From positions 1-35,374 of the forward strand of contig JALRLI010000003.1 of assembly GCA_023254555.1 (NCBI GenBank): DNA of 35,374 nucleotides. The letters run 5' to 3'. The position numbers and the translations under genes were made by a program. The notes beneath the pieces are model-generated. The model had not been told where the DNA came from and made no database searches. It was given only the letters and a program-made list of their open reading frames with translations. Positions 22,169 to 30,591 of the stretch are shown one piece after another. Numbering within the stretch: the first letter of the stretch is position 1; each line of letters starts with the position of its first letter. This stretch comes from Microbacteriaceae bacterium. Its GTDB lineage: Bacteria > Actinomycetota > Actinomycetes > Actinomycetales > Microbacteriaceae.

Positions 22169-22846
22169 ATGGACAGTATCGCAGCGATTATCGATCACAC
22201 TCTGCTCGCGCCTGAAACGACTACCGAGGAGTGTCGTGCCTTCCTGCACGATGCTCTGACACTCAACATTAAGCGAGTGTGCGTCTCGCCAATCTTCGTT
22301 CAGCTTGTGAAAAACGAGAGCCCGTTTGAGGCGGTCACAGTCGTCGGGTTTCCAAGTGGAGCTCACGAGGTTGAAGCCAAAGTGAACGAAATTGAATTAG
22401 CACTGCGATCAGGTGCTGATGAGATTGACGCGGTAGCGAACCTGAACTTCATCCGCTCTCATAGTTGGGCAGATGTGGAATCGGAGTTTCAAAGGTTGCG
22501 TGCAGCGACTCCAGCGAAGGTGCTGAAGGTTATCCTCGAGACGGCCTGCCTGAGTGACGATGAAATCATCGACGCGGTGAATATTGCTGCTGCGACCGGC
22601 ATTGACTTCGTGAAGACAAGCACGGGGTACCACAAATCTGGCGGCGCATCCGAGCACGCAGTCAGCCTGATGTCTCGAGCTGCAGCTGGTCGACTTGGGG
22701 TTAAAGCCTCAGGTGGTATTCGCAGTCTTGCTGATGCCAATGCCATGATTGCTGCCGGTGCCACTCGTCTCGGAGTTTCGGCTACCGCGAAGATCCTCGG
22801 CGGACCAGAACGCCCCAATGCGACAAATGAATCCGTTGGATACTAG
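22169..22846 (+). CDS. deoC: Deoxyribose-phosphate aldolase
   Basis: Cleaves 2-deoxyribose-5-phosphate to glyceraldehyde-3-phosphate and acetaldehyde in deoxynucleoside breakdown. The 225-aa TIM-barrel protein has the family N-terminus IAAIIDHTLLAPETTTEEC, the Schiff-base lysine in GIDFVKTSTGY, the proton-relay lysine in LGVKASGGIRS, and KVILETACLSDDEI. The length matches short bacterial DeoC. Translation should start at ATG 22169 on a leaderless transcript. No other deo genes adjoin it; the next gene, 45 bp downstream, has its own -10 box. Confidence 0.93.
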   Translation: MDSIAAIIDHTLLAPETTTEECRAFLHDALTLNIKRVCVSPIFVQLVKNESPFEAVTVVGFPSGAHEVEAKVNEIELALRSGADEIDAVANLNFIRSHSWADVESEFQRLRAATPAKVLKVILETACLSDDEIIDAVNIAAATGIDFVKTSTGYHKSGGASEHAVSLMSRAAAGRLGVKASGGIRSLADANAMIAAGATRLGVSATAKILGGPERPNATNESVGY

Positions 22847-22879
22847 CGCGCCATCACGAACAACGAACCACTCCATCTT

Positions 22880-22885
22880 TAGTGT
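22880..22885 (+). promoter_or_regulatory. -10 box of leaderless Ppx/GppA gene
   Basis: TAGTGT followed by exactly 6 nt and ATG 22892, with no Shine-Dalgarno between. Confidence 0.5.
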
Positions 22886-22891
22886 GAACCT

Positions 22892-23845
22892 ATGAGACTT
22901 GGTGTTTTAGACGTTGGATCGAACACCGTTCACTTGTTAATTGTGGATGCTCATCCGGGTGCAAGCCCAGTGCCTTACCACTCTGAGCGCTCAGTTCTTC
23001 GGCTGATGCAGTACCTTCAACCCGACGGGACAATCAGTGACGATGGTGTGCTGGCTCTTGAGAATGCAATCCAGTCTGCGGTGCAGACGATGCAGCACAT
23101 CGGTGTCGACGACATCCTTCCCACCGCTACGTCTGCAATCAGAGAAGCCGCAAACGGCCCTGAGGTTCTTGCTCAAATTGCTCGAGAGACCGGGATTGAG
23201 CTTCGGGTACTGAGCGGTGAGGATGAGGCCCGCATCACCATGCTGGCCGTACGGCGCTGGTTCGGCTGGTCAGCCGGTGAGATACTCCTGTTTGACATCG
23301 GTGGAGGCTCCTTCGAAATCGCCCAAGGCGCTGACGAGTATCCAGATGTCAGCGTTTCAGTTCCGCTCGGAGCTGGCCGGATGAAGCTCGAGTACTTACC
23401 AGATGATCCACCCCTTCGGGAAGACATCTCAGCCCTGAGAGCTCACGCACGAGAGGTCTTCACCGACGTTCGAAAGCTCTTCAAATCTCGACCGAAGCCA
23501 ACTCGAGTGGTTGGTACCTCAAAGACGATTCGCTCTCTCGCTCGATTGGTTGGAGGCGTGCCCGACGACGGGCAAAGCCCACCCCCGATGCACTACGCAA
23601 ACCTGAGAGATTGGGAACCACGACTCAGGGATATTCCCTCGAGTGCGAGGCAGCTGTTGCCGGGCATCACGCCCGAACGCAGTGAACAGATTGTGGCCGG
23701 CGCTGTGGTCGTACGAACCGCGATGAAAGTGTTCGGCGTTGAAACACTCGAAATCTCGCCCTGGGCACTGCGCGAAGGAATCGTATTGCGGTACATCGAT
23801 TCTCTGGATACCTCCGGCGCCGACCCAGTTAATCTCACGTTTTGA
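22892..23845 (+). CDS. Ppx/GppA-family phosphatase
   Basis: An exopolyphosphatase or guanosine pentaphosphate phosphohydrolase of the actin-like ASKHA fold, 317 aa. The ATP/phosphate loops are MRLGVLDVGSNTVHLLIVD at the N-terminus and LLFDIGGGSFEIAQG in the middle. TSAIREAANGPEVLAQIARETGIELRVLSGEDEAR between them is diagnostic. It has only the two core domains and no C-terminal HD extension, like the short actinobacterial Ppx proteins. It would act on polyphosphate or (p)ppGpp; the two activities cannot be separated from sequence. Its stop codon overlaps the likely tRNA-Gln promoter. Confidence 0.92.
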   Translation: MRLGVLDVGSNTVHLLIVDAHPGASPVPYHSERSVLRLMQYLQPDGTISDDGVLALENAIQSAVQTMQHIGVDDILPTATSAIREAANGPEVLAQIARETGIELRVLSGEDEARITMLAVRRWFGWSAGEILLFDIGGGSFEIAQGADEYPDVSVSVPLGAGRMKLEYLPDDPPLREDISALRAHAREVFTDVRKLFKSRPKPTRVVGTSKTIRSLARLVGGVPDDGQSPPPMHYANLRDWEPRLRDIPSSARQLLPGITPERSEQIVAGAVVVRTAMKVFGVETLEISPWALREGIVLRYIDSLDTSGADPVNLTF

Positions 23846-23871
23846 AACCTGCCCGCAAAGTAGGGTAGATT
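23842..23871 (+). promoter_or_regulatory. tRNA-Gln promoter
   Basis: TTGAAA (23842-23847) and TAGATT (23866-23871) are 18 bp apart, with a predicted start near 23878, about 26 nt before the mature tRNA. The -35 box includes the TGA stop codon of the upstream phosphatase gene. Confidence 0.55.
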
Positions 23872-23903
23872 TGCCTTTTGGCGCCCGCTTGCGGAAGTGC
23901 CAT

Positions 23904-23975
23904 TGGGGTATGGTGTAATTGGCAACACAGCGGTTTCTGGTACCGCCATTCTTGGTTCGAGTCCAGGTACCCCAG
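23904..23975 (+). tRNA. tRNA-Gln (anticodon CTG)
   Basis: A full cloverleaf of 72 nt. The acceptor arm TGGGGTA pairs with TACCCCA. The anticodon stem flanks TTCTGGT with CTG as anticodon, reading CAG. The T-arm loop GGTTCGAGTCC is intact. CCA is not encoded. It is a stand-alone tRNA between the phosphatase and the lipid kinase genes. Confidence 0.95.
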
Positions 23976-24029
23976 CAAGATTTTTGCAACTCATTTCCGA
24001 GGGTTTCGCCGAACACTTCGTGAACAGAC

Positions 24030-24035
24030 GATAAT
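24030..24035 (+). promoter_or_regulatory. -10 box for the lipid kinase gene
   Basis: GATAAT followed by 7 nt and GTG 24043. It supports a leaderless start there and rules out the track's start at 23878, which would run through the tRNA. Confidence 0.5.
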
Positions 24036-24042
24036 CGTGGGT

Positions 24043-24960
24043 GTGCACTCCTCGCAAGACATCGTGGTCGCGGTAAACCCGTTTGCGTCATTTGGGAAAC
24101 ACGGCGCTGTCGGTGTCGAGGTTGCGCGTGAGCTCGAGCGAGCTGGGTATGGCGTGACAGTGCTGCAGGAGACATCGCTTGCCAAGTTGCAGAGCTCAGT
24201 GCGAGCAGTTCTCCAACCGGCAACTCACGCGCTGATTGTGGTCGGTGGCGACGGCATGGTCTCACTTGGCGTGAACGCGCTTGCAGAGACGAGCATCCCC
24301 TTAGGGATCGTCGCGACGGGTACCGGGAATGACTTCGCGCGCGGGCTCGGCCTGCCAATCAATGAGCCTATGCTCGGTATCACAGTGCTGATCGATCAGC
24401 TGAAGCACAAGCCGCGCAGTGTTGATCTCGCAAGGGTGACGACGCCTGGGGGTGAAACTCGCTGGTACGCGGGTGTGCTCTCAGCTGGCTTCGACGCCTT
24501 GGTAAACGAGAGAGCCAATTCTATGCGATGGCCGAAGGGTGCATCCAGATACGTGTTGGCAATGCTCATAGAGCTCGCTAAATTGCGAAGCCGGCGGTAC
24601 GTGCTCACGCTCGATGGCGTCGAACGTGAAGTTGATGCTGTTCTGGTGTCGATTGCCAACAATGGCTACATGGGAGGCGGGATGCATGTGGCTCCCGAAG
24701 CCAGGCTTGACGACGGGAAACTCGACGTGTTTATCGGGCACAAGCTGAGTCGCACGCGATTGCTGGCGGTTTTTCCGAAGGTCTACGCGGGCACCCATAC
24801 GAAGCATCCTGCCGTCGAGTTTATTCGCGCCATATCTGTAACACTGCGGGCAGAAGACGTGCTCGCGTACGCGGATGGTGAGCGGATTAGCCAGCTCCCG
24901 ATTGATGTGCGCGTAGTCCCCGGAGCGTTGCAGGTATTTAGCGCAGCTGCAGAGGGCTAG
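24043..24960 (+). CDS. Diacylglycerol kinase / LCB5-like lipid kinase
   Basis: A soluble or membrane-associated lipid kinase of about 305 aa in the DagK/YegS family. It phosphorylates diacylglycerol or a related lipid. The N-terminal domain holds VVAVNPFASFGKHGAV and the nucleotide-binding VVGGDGMVSLGVNALA. GIVATGTGNDFARGLGL is the family's strongest signature. The C-terminal beta-sandwich includes ANNGYMGGGMHVAPEARLDDGKLDVFI and ends with YADGERISQLPIDVRVVPGALQVF. The true start is GTG 24043. It lies between two tRNA genes and is probably transcribed alone. Confidence 0.9.
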   Translation: MHSSQDIVVAVNPFASFGKHGAVGVEVARELERAGYGVTVLQETSLAKLQSSVRAVLQPATHALIVVGGDGMVSLGVNALAETSIPLGIVATGTGNDFARGLGLPINEPMLGITVLIDQLKHKPRSVDLARVTTPGGETRWYAGVLSAGFDALVNERANSMRWPKGASRYVLAMLIELAKLRSRRYVLTLDGVEREVDAVLVSIANNGYMGGGMHVAPEARLDDGKLDVFIGHKLSRTRLLAVFPKVYAGTHTKHPAVEFIRAISVTLRAEDVLAYADGERISQLPIDVRVVPGALQVFSAAAEG

Positions 24961-24993
24961 ATTTGTCGGGATGCACGGACTATGGCAGAATCG

Positions 24994-24999
24994 TATAGT
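24994..24999 (+). promoter_or_regulatory. tRNA-Glu -10 box
   Basis: TATAGT lies 8 nt before the mature tRNA 5' end. No clear -35 element is seen at the usual distance. Confidence 0.45.
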
Positions 25000-25007
25000 T
25001 ATGCCGC

Positions 25008-25080
25008 GGCCCCATCGTATAGCGGCCTAGTACGCCGCCCTCTCACGGCGGTAACGCGGGTTCGAATCCCGCTGGGGTCA
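25008..25080 (+). tRNA. tRNA-Glu (anticodon CTC)
   Basis: A 73-nt cloverleaf. The acceptor arm GGCCCCA pairs with TGGGGTC with one G-T pair. The anticodon loop CTCTCAC gives CTC, reading GAG. The T-arm GGGTTCGAATCCC is intact. CCA is not encoded. Confidence 0.95.
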
Positions 25081-25088
25081 CAAAAGGT

Positions 25089-25128
25089 AAACGTCCCGGG
25101 CTAGATTGTCTGGGGCGTTTATTCTTTT
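25089..25128 (+). terminator. Rho-independent terminator after tRNA-Glu
   Basis: A 9-bp stem, AAACGTCCC with GGGGCGTTT including one T-G pair, is followed by ATTCTTTT. It lies 8 nt after the tRNA 3' end. Confidence 0.8.
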
Positions 25129-25181
25129 AACCAGACCCGCCAGAAGCTGAATCAACACAATCCGAAGAAACGAATCTCCGT

Positions 25182-26201
25182 ATGCCGCTGCTTTTTGAAA
25201 TAGTGTCGCTCGTTATTTTGACCGCAATTTTGATCGCAGATTTGCTGATTATTTTCAAGCGTCCACACATTCCGTCGATGCGGGAGGCGAGTCTGTGGGT
25301 CGGGTTTTATGCGCTACTCGCAATTCTTTTTGGTCTGTCAATTTTGGCCATTGGTGATGCCGAGCATGCCGGACAGTTTTACGCGGGCTGGCTCACCGAG
25401 TACAGCCTCAGCTTGGACAACCTCTTCGTCTTCGTCATCATCATGACCCGTTTTGCGGTTCCTAAGAAATACCAGCAAGAAGTGTTGATGGTCGGCATCA
25501 TCATGGCGTTGATTTTGCGCGGCATCTTCATCGTGCTTGGTGCAGCACTCATCGAAAACTTCTCCTGGATTTTCTACATTTTCGGTGCGTTCCTGGTCTA
25601 CACAGCGTGGCACCAAGCGTTCCGCTCTCATGAAGACGAAGAGGAGACTGAGAACAAGCTGATTGGCTTTTTGCGAAAACGCATCACCATCTCACCGGAA
25701 TTTGACGGCGCCAGAATTCGCACGGTTCACAATGGCCAAAAAATGTTCACCCCGATGATTGTGGTGTTCGTCACTATCGCCATCACCGACGTGATATTCG
25801 CCTTCGACTCGATCCCAGCCATCTTCGGGATCACCACAAGCCCCTTCATTGTTTTTGCGGCGAATATCTTCGCGCTGATGGGTTTGCGACAGCTCTACTT
25901 CTTGTTAGGCGGTCTGCTCGAGAAGCTCGAATACCTGAAGTACGGAATCGCGTTCATCTTGGCCTTCATCGGTGTCAAGCTCGTGTTGCACGCAATGCAC
26001 GTGAACGAACTTCCCTTCATAAATGGTGGTGAGCATATCGAGTGGGCTCCAGAGATAAGCACCGTAACTTCGCTTCTGGTGATTGTTGCGGCCATGACTG
26101 TGTCGATTGTGACGAGCCTGCTCAAAGTCAAACGTGAAGCAAAAGTCACTGGCGAGCGCTTGCACCTCGGAGCGGCTGAGCCTGAAGACTCCTCTCAGTA
26201 A
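25182..26201 (+). CDS. TerC/Alx-family integral membrane protein
   Basis: A 339-aa protein with about nine helices. TerC signatures are EYSLSLDNLFVFVIIM in the third helix and ITDVIFAFDSIPAIFGIT later; both acidic DN/DS pairs lie in the membrane and are conserved in the family. Relatives export manganese or metallate secreted enzymes, or are linked to tellurite resistance. A charged loop, SHEDEEETENK, separates the two halves. No yybP-ykoY manganese riboswitch is recognisable in the 50 nt between the tRNA-Glu terminator and ATG 25182, and no strong promoter is visible there. The family is certain; the role is inferred. Confidence 0.9.
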   Translation: MPLLFEIVSLVILTAILIADLLIIFKRPHIPSMREASLWVGFYALLAILFGLSILAIGDAEHAGQFYAGWLTEYSLSLDNLFVFVIIMTRFAVPKKYQQEVLMVGIIMALILRGIFIVLGAALIENFSWIFYIFGAFLVYTAWHQAFRSHEDEEETENKLIGFLRKRITISPEFDGARIRTVHNGQKMFTPMIVVFVTIAITDVIFAFDSIPAIFGITTSPFIVFAANIFALMGLRQLYFLLGGLLEKLEYLKYGIAFILAFIGVKLVLHAMHVNELPFINGGEHIEWAPEISTVTSLLVIVAAMTVSIVTSLLKVKREAKVTGERLHLGAAEPEDSSQ

Positions 26202-26237
26202 GGCGTTCGCGAAGCCAGCCGTTCAGGTAGGCAATGC

Positions 26238-26243
26238 TAAGAT
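26238..26243 (+). promoter_or_regulatory. Candidate -10 box for leuCD
   Basis: TAAGAT, with a predicted start near 26250 and a 50-nt leader before ATG 26300. The leader holds a small hairpin, GGTGC with GCACC (26259-26275). Confidence 0.4.
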
Positions 26244-26299
26244 TTTGGTTTAGCTGCGGGTGCTTCCACGGCACCAAACGTTCGACAAATCTAGGCGAT

Positions 26300-27751
26300 A
26301 TGAGTAACACACACGCAACAGCAGGTGCTCCACGCACGCTTGCCGAAAAGGTATGGGATGACCACGTCATTGTTCGTGGCGAGAACGGTCAGCCTGACCT
26401 CATTTACATCGATTTGCACCTGGTGCATGAGGTCACTAGCCCACAAGCGTTTGATGGTTTGCGACTCGCTGACCGTCCAGTTCATCGACTCGATCTCACG
26501 ATTGCCACAGAAGACCACAACACGCCCACAATCAACATCGATCGTGAAATCGCTGAACCCACCAGCCGCGCGCAAATTGAGGCACTGCGAAAGAACGCTG
26601 CTGAATTTGGCGTACGTCTGCACTCCCTCGGTGATGCCGAGCAGGGCATTGTGCACGTTGTCGGCCCGCAGCTCGGGCTCACGATGCCGGGCATCACAGT
26701 GGTTTGTGGAGATTCGCACACGTCCACACACGGAGCGTTCGGTGCGATGGCATTTGGCATCGGCACCAGCGAGGTTGAGCACGTGCTCGCTACCCAAACA
26801 CTGCCGCTGAAGCCGTTCAAAACGATGGCCATCAACGTTGACGGCACGTTGCGGCCTGGGGTGACGGCCAAAGACATTATCCTCGCGGTTATTGCAAAAA
26901 TTGGTACTGGCGGCGGCCAAGGCTATGTGCTTGAGTACCGCGGATCTGCCATTCGTGACCTCTCAATGGAGGGGCGCATGACGATTTGCAACATGTCAAT
27001 TGAGGCCGGCGCTCGTGCGGGAATGGTTGCTCCAGACGAAACAACGTATGAGTATGTCAAAGGTCGCCCGCACGCCCCTCAGGGAGCCGATTGGGATGAA
27101 GCGGTTGCGTACTGGAAGACCCTACCCACCGACGAGGGTGCCACGTTTGACGCAGAAGTGTTCATCAATGCTGACGAGCTCGAACCATTCGTCACCTGGG
27201 GCACGAACCCCGGCCAGGGAGTATCGCTCAGCGGCCGGGTGCCAAACCCAGCTGAAATCACTGACGAGCATGAACGTCACGCAGCGGAGCGCGCGCTCGA
27301 ATACATGGATTTGAACCCTGGTACTCCGTTGAAAGACATTGAAGTTGATGCCGTCTTCATGGGTTCGTGCACGAATAGCCGCATTGAAGATCTGCGAGCA
27401 TTCACCTCGATCATTAAAGGTAAGAAAAAAGCGGATGGCGTGCGCGTCATGGTCGTTCCCGGATCTGCCAGGGTGCGATTGCAGGCAGAGGCAGAAGGCT
27501 TAGACAAAATCATCAAAGACTTCGGCGCCGAATGGCGATTTGCCGGATGTTCGATGTGCCTCGGTATGAACCCAGACCAGCTTGAGCCAGGGGAGCGTTG
27601 CGCATCCACCAGTAACCGCAACTTCGAGGGGCGACAGGGCAGTGGCTCTAGAACTCACCTCGTGTCGCCATTAGTCGCGGCGGCTACGGCGATCAGAGGT
27701 ACCCTCTCGAGCCCGTGGGATCTCGAAGCTGACAAATCGAAGGGAGCGTAA
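26300..27751 (+). CDS. leuC: 3-isopropylmalate dehydratase large subunit
   Basis: With LeuD it isomerises 2-isopropylmalate to 3-isopropylmalate in leucine synthesis. ATG 26300 begins [25 protein letters not shown]; the track's 26234 start adds Cys- and Phe-rich residues typical of untranslated DNA. At 483 aa it is a usual length. The aconitase-family blocks are present: [36 protein letters not shown] with the first [4Fe-4S] cysteine, and [15 protein letters not shown] with the other two. leuD follows after 2 bp, so the subunits are co-translated. Confidence 0.96.
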   Translation: MSNTHATAGAPRTLAEKVWDDHVIVRGENGQPDLIYIDLHLVHEVTSPQAFDGLRLADRPVHRLDLTIATEDHNTPTINIDREIAEPTSRAQIEALRKNAAEFGVRLHSLGDAEQGIVHVVGPQLGLTMPGITVVCGDSHTSTHGAFGAMAFGIGTSEVEHVLATQTLPLKPFKTMAINVDGTLRPGVTAKDIILAVIAKIGTGGGQGYVLEYRGSAIRDLSMEGRMTICNMSIEAGARAGMVAPDETTYEYVKGRPHAPQGADWDEAVAYWKTLPTDEGATFDAEVFINADELEPFVTWGTNPGQGVSLSGRVPNPAEITDEHERHAAERALEYMDLNPGTPLKDIEVDAVFMGSCTNSRIEDLRAFTSIIKGKKKADGVRVMVVPGSARVRLQAEAEGLDKIIKDFGAEWRFAGCSMCLGMNPDQLEPGERCASTSNRNFEGRQGSGSRTHLVSPLVAAATAIRGTLSSPWDLEADKSKGA

Positions 27752-27753
27752 TC

Positions 27754-28353
27754 ATGGAAAAGGTCAATCACATCCATGGTGTCGCTGTGCCACTGCGCCG
27801 CTCGAACGTAGACACTGATCAGATTATTCCGGCTGTCTTCTTGAAGCGCATCACGAAGACTGGTTACGATGACGCGCTTTTTGCTGCCTGGCGTCAAGAC
27901 CCAGCTTTCATCTTGAATCAGCCTGAATACGCGAGCCCGAGCGTTTTGGTCACAGGCCCCGACTTCGGAACCGGCTCATCTCGCGAGCATGCGGTTTGGG
28001 CGCTGCGAGATTTTGGCTTCAAGGCAGTTCTGAGTCCGAAGTTCGGCGACATTTTTCGTGGTAACGCGGGTAAGCAGGGGTTGCTCGCGGCTCAACTCAG
28101 CGAGCAAGACATAGAAGAAATTTGGGCGACACTCGAGGCTAGACCTGGAATGGCTATCGACATCAGCCTCGAGAGCCAAACTGTGACCGTGGGTGAAAAA
28201 ACCTTCACCTTTGATATCGACGAGTACACCCGCTGGCGACTCCTTGAGGGCTACGACGACATCGCGCTAACACTCAGGAACGAAGCAGCAATCACTGATT
28301 TCGAGAAACAACGACCCAACTGGATGCCCAAAACGATTCCGGCTAAGGCCTAA
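27754..28353 (+). CDS. leuD: 3-isopropylmalate dehydratase small subunit
   Basis: The swivel-domain partner of LeuC, 199 aa. Diagnostic segments are [43 protein letters not shown] and [28 protein letters not shown] precedes ATG 27754 and the gap to leuC is 2 bp. It ends 38 bp before murA, which has its own candidate promoter. Confidence 0.96.
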   Translation: MEKVNHIHGVAVPLRRSNVDTDQIIPAVFLKRITKTGYDDALFAAWRQDPAFILNQPEYASPSVLVTGPDFGTGSSREHAVWALRDFGFKAVLSPKFGDIFRGNAGKQGLLAAQLSEQDIEEIWATLEARPGMAIDISLESQTVTVGEKTFTFDIDEYTRWRLLEGYDDIALTLRNEAAITDFEKQRPNWMPKTIPAKA

Positions 28354-28356
28354 CGG

Positions 28357-28362
28357 TAAAAT
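28357..28362 (+). promoter_or_regulatory. Candidate -10 box for murA
   Basis: TAAAAT just after the leuD stop, with a predicted start near 28369. The short leader carries GGAG before ATG 28392. Confidence 0.4.
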
Positions 28363-28391
28363 TCGAAATAATTAGGCAGAACGCGGAGCTC

Positions 28392-29777
28392 ATGGGTAAC
28401 GAAACCAAACAAATCCTGATCGATGATGCTCGTCGAGCAGGCGAGCGAGTTGGTCTCACCTCTGATGAGATCATCATCAATGGAGGAAAGCCGCTCCACG
28501 GTCGCATCGAAGTGCGCGGTGCAAAAAACCTCGCGACAAAGGCCATGGTCGCCGCGCTTCTCGGAACGAAACCGAGCGTTCTGCGGAACGTGCCCAACAT
28601 TTCTGATGTTCGGGTGGTGGCAGGTCTGCTGGCGCTTCACGGAGTGCAAATCACAAAGGGCGAAGAGCCTGGTGAATTCTTGCTCGATCCCAGCAATGTG
28701 GAGTCAGCCCACATGGCCGATATTGATGCGCACGCGGGAAGTTCGCGCATTCCAATTCTTTTTTGCGGGCCTTTGTTGCATCGACTCGGCGAGGCGTTCA
28801 TCCCTGACTTAGGTGGTTGTCGAATCGGTGACCGCCCGATTGACTTTCATCTCGACGCGCTGCGCGAGTTTGGTGCTGTCATCGTGAAAGAGCCGAGAGG
28901 CATTAGCTTGACCGCGCCACACGGCCTCAAGGGAGCAAACATTGAGTTGCCCTACCCGAGTGTGGGTGCGACAGAGCAGGTGTTGCTCACAGCAGTTCTC
29001 GCTGAGGGTCAAACTGAACTCAAAAACGCGGCGATTGAGCCTGAAATTATCGACCTCATCTGCATCCTGCAGAAAATGGGCGCGATTATCAACGTAGAAC
29101 CGAACAGGGTCATTTTCATCGAAGGCGTCGAAGAACTCGGTGGGTACAAGCACCGTGCAATCTTCGACCGTAACGAGGCAGCCAGTTGGGCAGCTGCCGC
29201 TCTTGCAACCGAGGGCGATGTCTTTGTAGGCGGAGCCAAACAAGAAGAGATGATGACCTTTCTGAATGTGTTCCGCAAAGTTGGTGGCGCATTTGAGGTT
29301 GAAGACGACGGTATCCGCTTTTACCACCCCGGTGGCGAGTTGGTGCCGGTCACAATCGAGACGGATGTGCATCCTGGATTCATGACCGACTGGCAGCAAC
29401 CACTCGTGGTTGCCCTTACCAAAGCAAATGGTGTTTCTACCATTCATGAAACCGTGTACGAGAACCGCTTCGGATTCACCGATGCCCTCAACAAAATGGG
29501 TGCGAACATTGTCGTTCACAAAGATGGACTTCACGATTACACACGTCGCGTCGCTCGACGAGACTTCGAGCAAGCTGCCGTCATCACTGGGCCAACACCG
29601 CTCGTAGGAGCTGAAATTGAAGTGCCTGACCTTCGTGGCGGATTCAGCCACCTCATTGCGGCGCTCACGGCCAAGGGTCAGAGCAAAGTTACAAATGTGG
29701 GCATCATTTCCCGGGGCTACGAAGATTTCATCGGGAAGCTGACACAGCTCGGTGCGGATTTCATCTTTGAAGCCTAA
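28392..29777 (+). CDS. murA: UDP-N-acetylglucosamine 1-carboxyvinyltransferase
   Basis: Transfers enolpyruvate from PEP to UDP-GlcNAc, the first committed step of peptidoglycan synthesis. At 461 aa it carries about 24 extra N-terminal residues (MGNETKQILIDDARRAGERV) before the usual IIINGGKPLHG start. The Lys-Asn pair at 45-46 (RGAKNLA) and the catalytic Cys at about 143 in GGCRIGDRPIDFH are present. That Cys is the fosfomycin target, so no intrinsic resistance by Cys-to-Asp is predicted. The later TDVHPGFMTDWQQP holds the active-site Asp. GGAG precedes ATG 28392. Confidence 0.95.
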   Translation: MGNETKQILIDDARRAGERVGLTSDEIIINGGKPLHGRIEVRGAKNLATKAMVAALLGTKPSVLRNVPNISDVRVVAGLLALHGVQITKGEEPGEFLLDPSNVESAHMADIDAHAGSSRIPILFCGPLLHRLGEAFIPDLGGCRIGDRPIDFHLDALREFGAVIVKEPRGISLTAPHGLKGANIELPYPSVGATEQVLLTAVLAEGQTELKNAAIEPEIIDLICILQKMGAIINVEPNRVIFIEGVEELGGYKHRAIFDRNEAASWAAAALATEGDVFVGGAKQEEMMTFLNVFRKVGGAFEVEDDGIRFYHPGGELVPVTIETDVHPGFMTDWQQPLVVALTKANGVSTIHETVYENRFGFTDALNKMGANIVVHKDGLHDYTRRVARRDFEQAAVITGPTPLVGAEIEVPDLRGGFSHLIAALTAKGQSKVTNVGIISRGYEDFIGKLTQLGADFIFEA

Positions 29778-29805
29778 GATTCCCGAAACGCACAGCCCAG
29801 TAGGG

Positions 29806-29811
29806 GATAAT
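29806..29811 (+). promoter_or_regulatory. -10 box of leaderless plsC-like gene
   Basis: GATAAT followed by 6 nt and GTG 29818, inside the short gap after murA. It decides the start of the acyltransferase gene. Confidence 0.5.
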
Positions 29812-29817
29812 CAACGA

Positions 29818-30591
29818 GTGGCTACTACCGAAAAACGTCGAAGCATCTGGACCCCCGAAAAGCGCCGCCCATCCTTCTTCTGGTTTCTTGCTGCACTCGT
29901 TCTTCCGCTGTGGTCAGCAATGGTCGGGTACCGATTCACCCCGAGTAGTGCACTGCCTGCCACAGGGCCATTCATCCTTGCGCCAAACCACTACAGCGAA
30001 ATAGACCCAATTGCTATGGGTGTGGCTGCTTGGCGGCTCGGCCGACAGCCGAGGTTCATGGCAAAATCAAGCCTCTTCAAAGTGCCATTCCTCGGTTGGT
30101 TGCTCAGGGCCTCCGGCCAGATTCCGGTTGAGAGATCTGGCTCACCCAGAGGGGCTGGGAGCGACAACCCTATGGGGGCCGCCTCTGTGCTGATAGAGAA
30201 AGGCAGAGGGGTCATCGTCTACCCAGAGGGCTCGCTCACTCGTGATCCCAATCTGTGGCCAATGCGCGGCAAGACTGGGGCAGTTCGACTTGCGCTCGAG
30301 TCGGGTATCCCGCTCTACCCAGCGGCACATTGGGGAACGCAACTCTTGATGCCGAGATACGGCAAAGCAATTCATCCATTCCCGCGCAAACTCATCAATG
30401 TCTCAGTCGGGAAACCTCTCGACCTGAGCGAATTCAAGGGGTTGCCGATCGACCAAAAAACGGTCACCGCGGCCACGAAGAAACTGATGGATGCAATCGC
30501 CAAACTTCTTGCAGAGCTTCGCGGTGAGCCCGCGCCAGCTGAGCGGTGGGATCCGTCCAAGCATGAGCAAACGTCGACGGGGCGTTTTTAA
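29818..30591 (+). CDS. 1-acyl-sn-glycerol-3-phosphate acyltransferase (PlsC family)
   Basis: Acylates lysophosphatidic acid to phosphatidic acid in membrane phospholipid synthesis. The track's 29752 start overlaps murA; GTG 29818, 6 nt after GATAAT, is preferred and gives 257 aa. One hydrophobic helix (FFWFLAALVLPLWSAMVGY) anchors the N-terminus. The catalytic HX4D motif is in LAPNHYSEIDPIAMG. The acceptor-binding EGS block is in VIVYPEGSLTRDPNLWPMRGKTG, and GIPLYPAAHWG follows. gpsA begins directly after its stop, which links two steps of glycerolipid synthesis. Confidence 0.88.
   Translation: MATTEKRRSIWTPEKRRPSFFWFLAALVLPLWSAMVGYRFTPSSALPATGPFILAPNHYSEIDPIAMGVAAWRLGRQPRFMAKSSLFKVPFLGWLLRASGQIPVERSGSPRGAGSDNPMGAASVLIEKGRGVIVYPEGSLTRDPNLWPMRGKTGAVRLALESGIPLYPAAHWGTQLLMPRYGKAIHPFPRKLINVSVGKPLDLSEFKGLPIDQKTVTAATKKLMDAIAKLLAELRGEPAPAERWDPSKHEQTSTGRF

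Noticed and set aside
23519-24358. 279-aa minus-strand ORF spanning tRNA-Gln
   Set aside because: Runs antisense through the phosphatase, the tRNA and the lipid kinase; Arg/Ser-rich composition typical of shadow frames.
23904-25080. Integrated element using the two tRNA genes as attachment sites
   Set aside because: Only a lipid kinase gene lies between them; no integrase, no direct repeat of a tRNA 3' end and no composition shift.
26244-26299. Leucine attenuator or leader peptide for leuCD
   Set aside because: The possible short reading frame has no leucine-codon run, and the 5-bp hairpin has no competing partner or T-tract.
28809-29651. 280-aa minus-strand ORF
   Set aside because: Antisense to murA, no recognisable motif, no ribosome-binding site or leaderless promoter.
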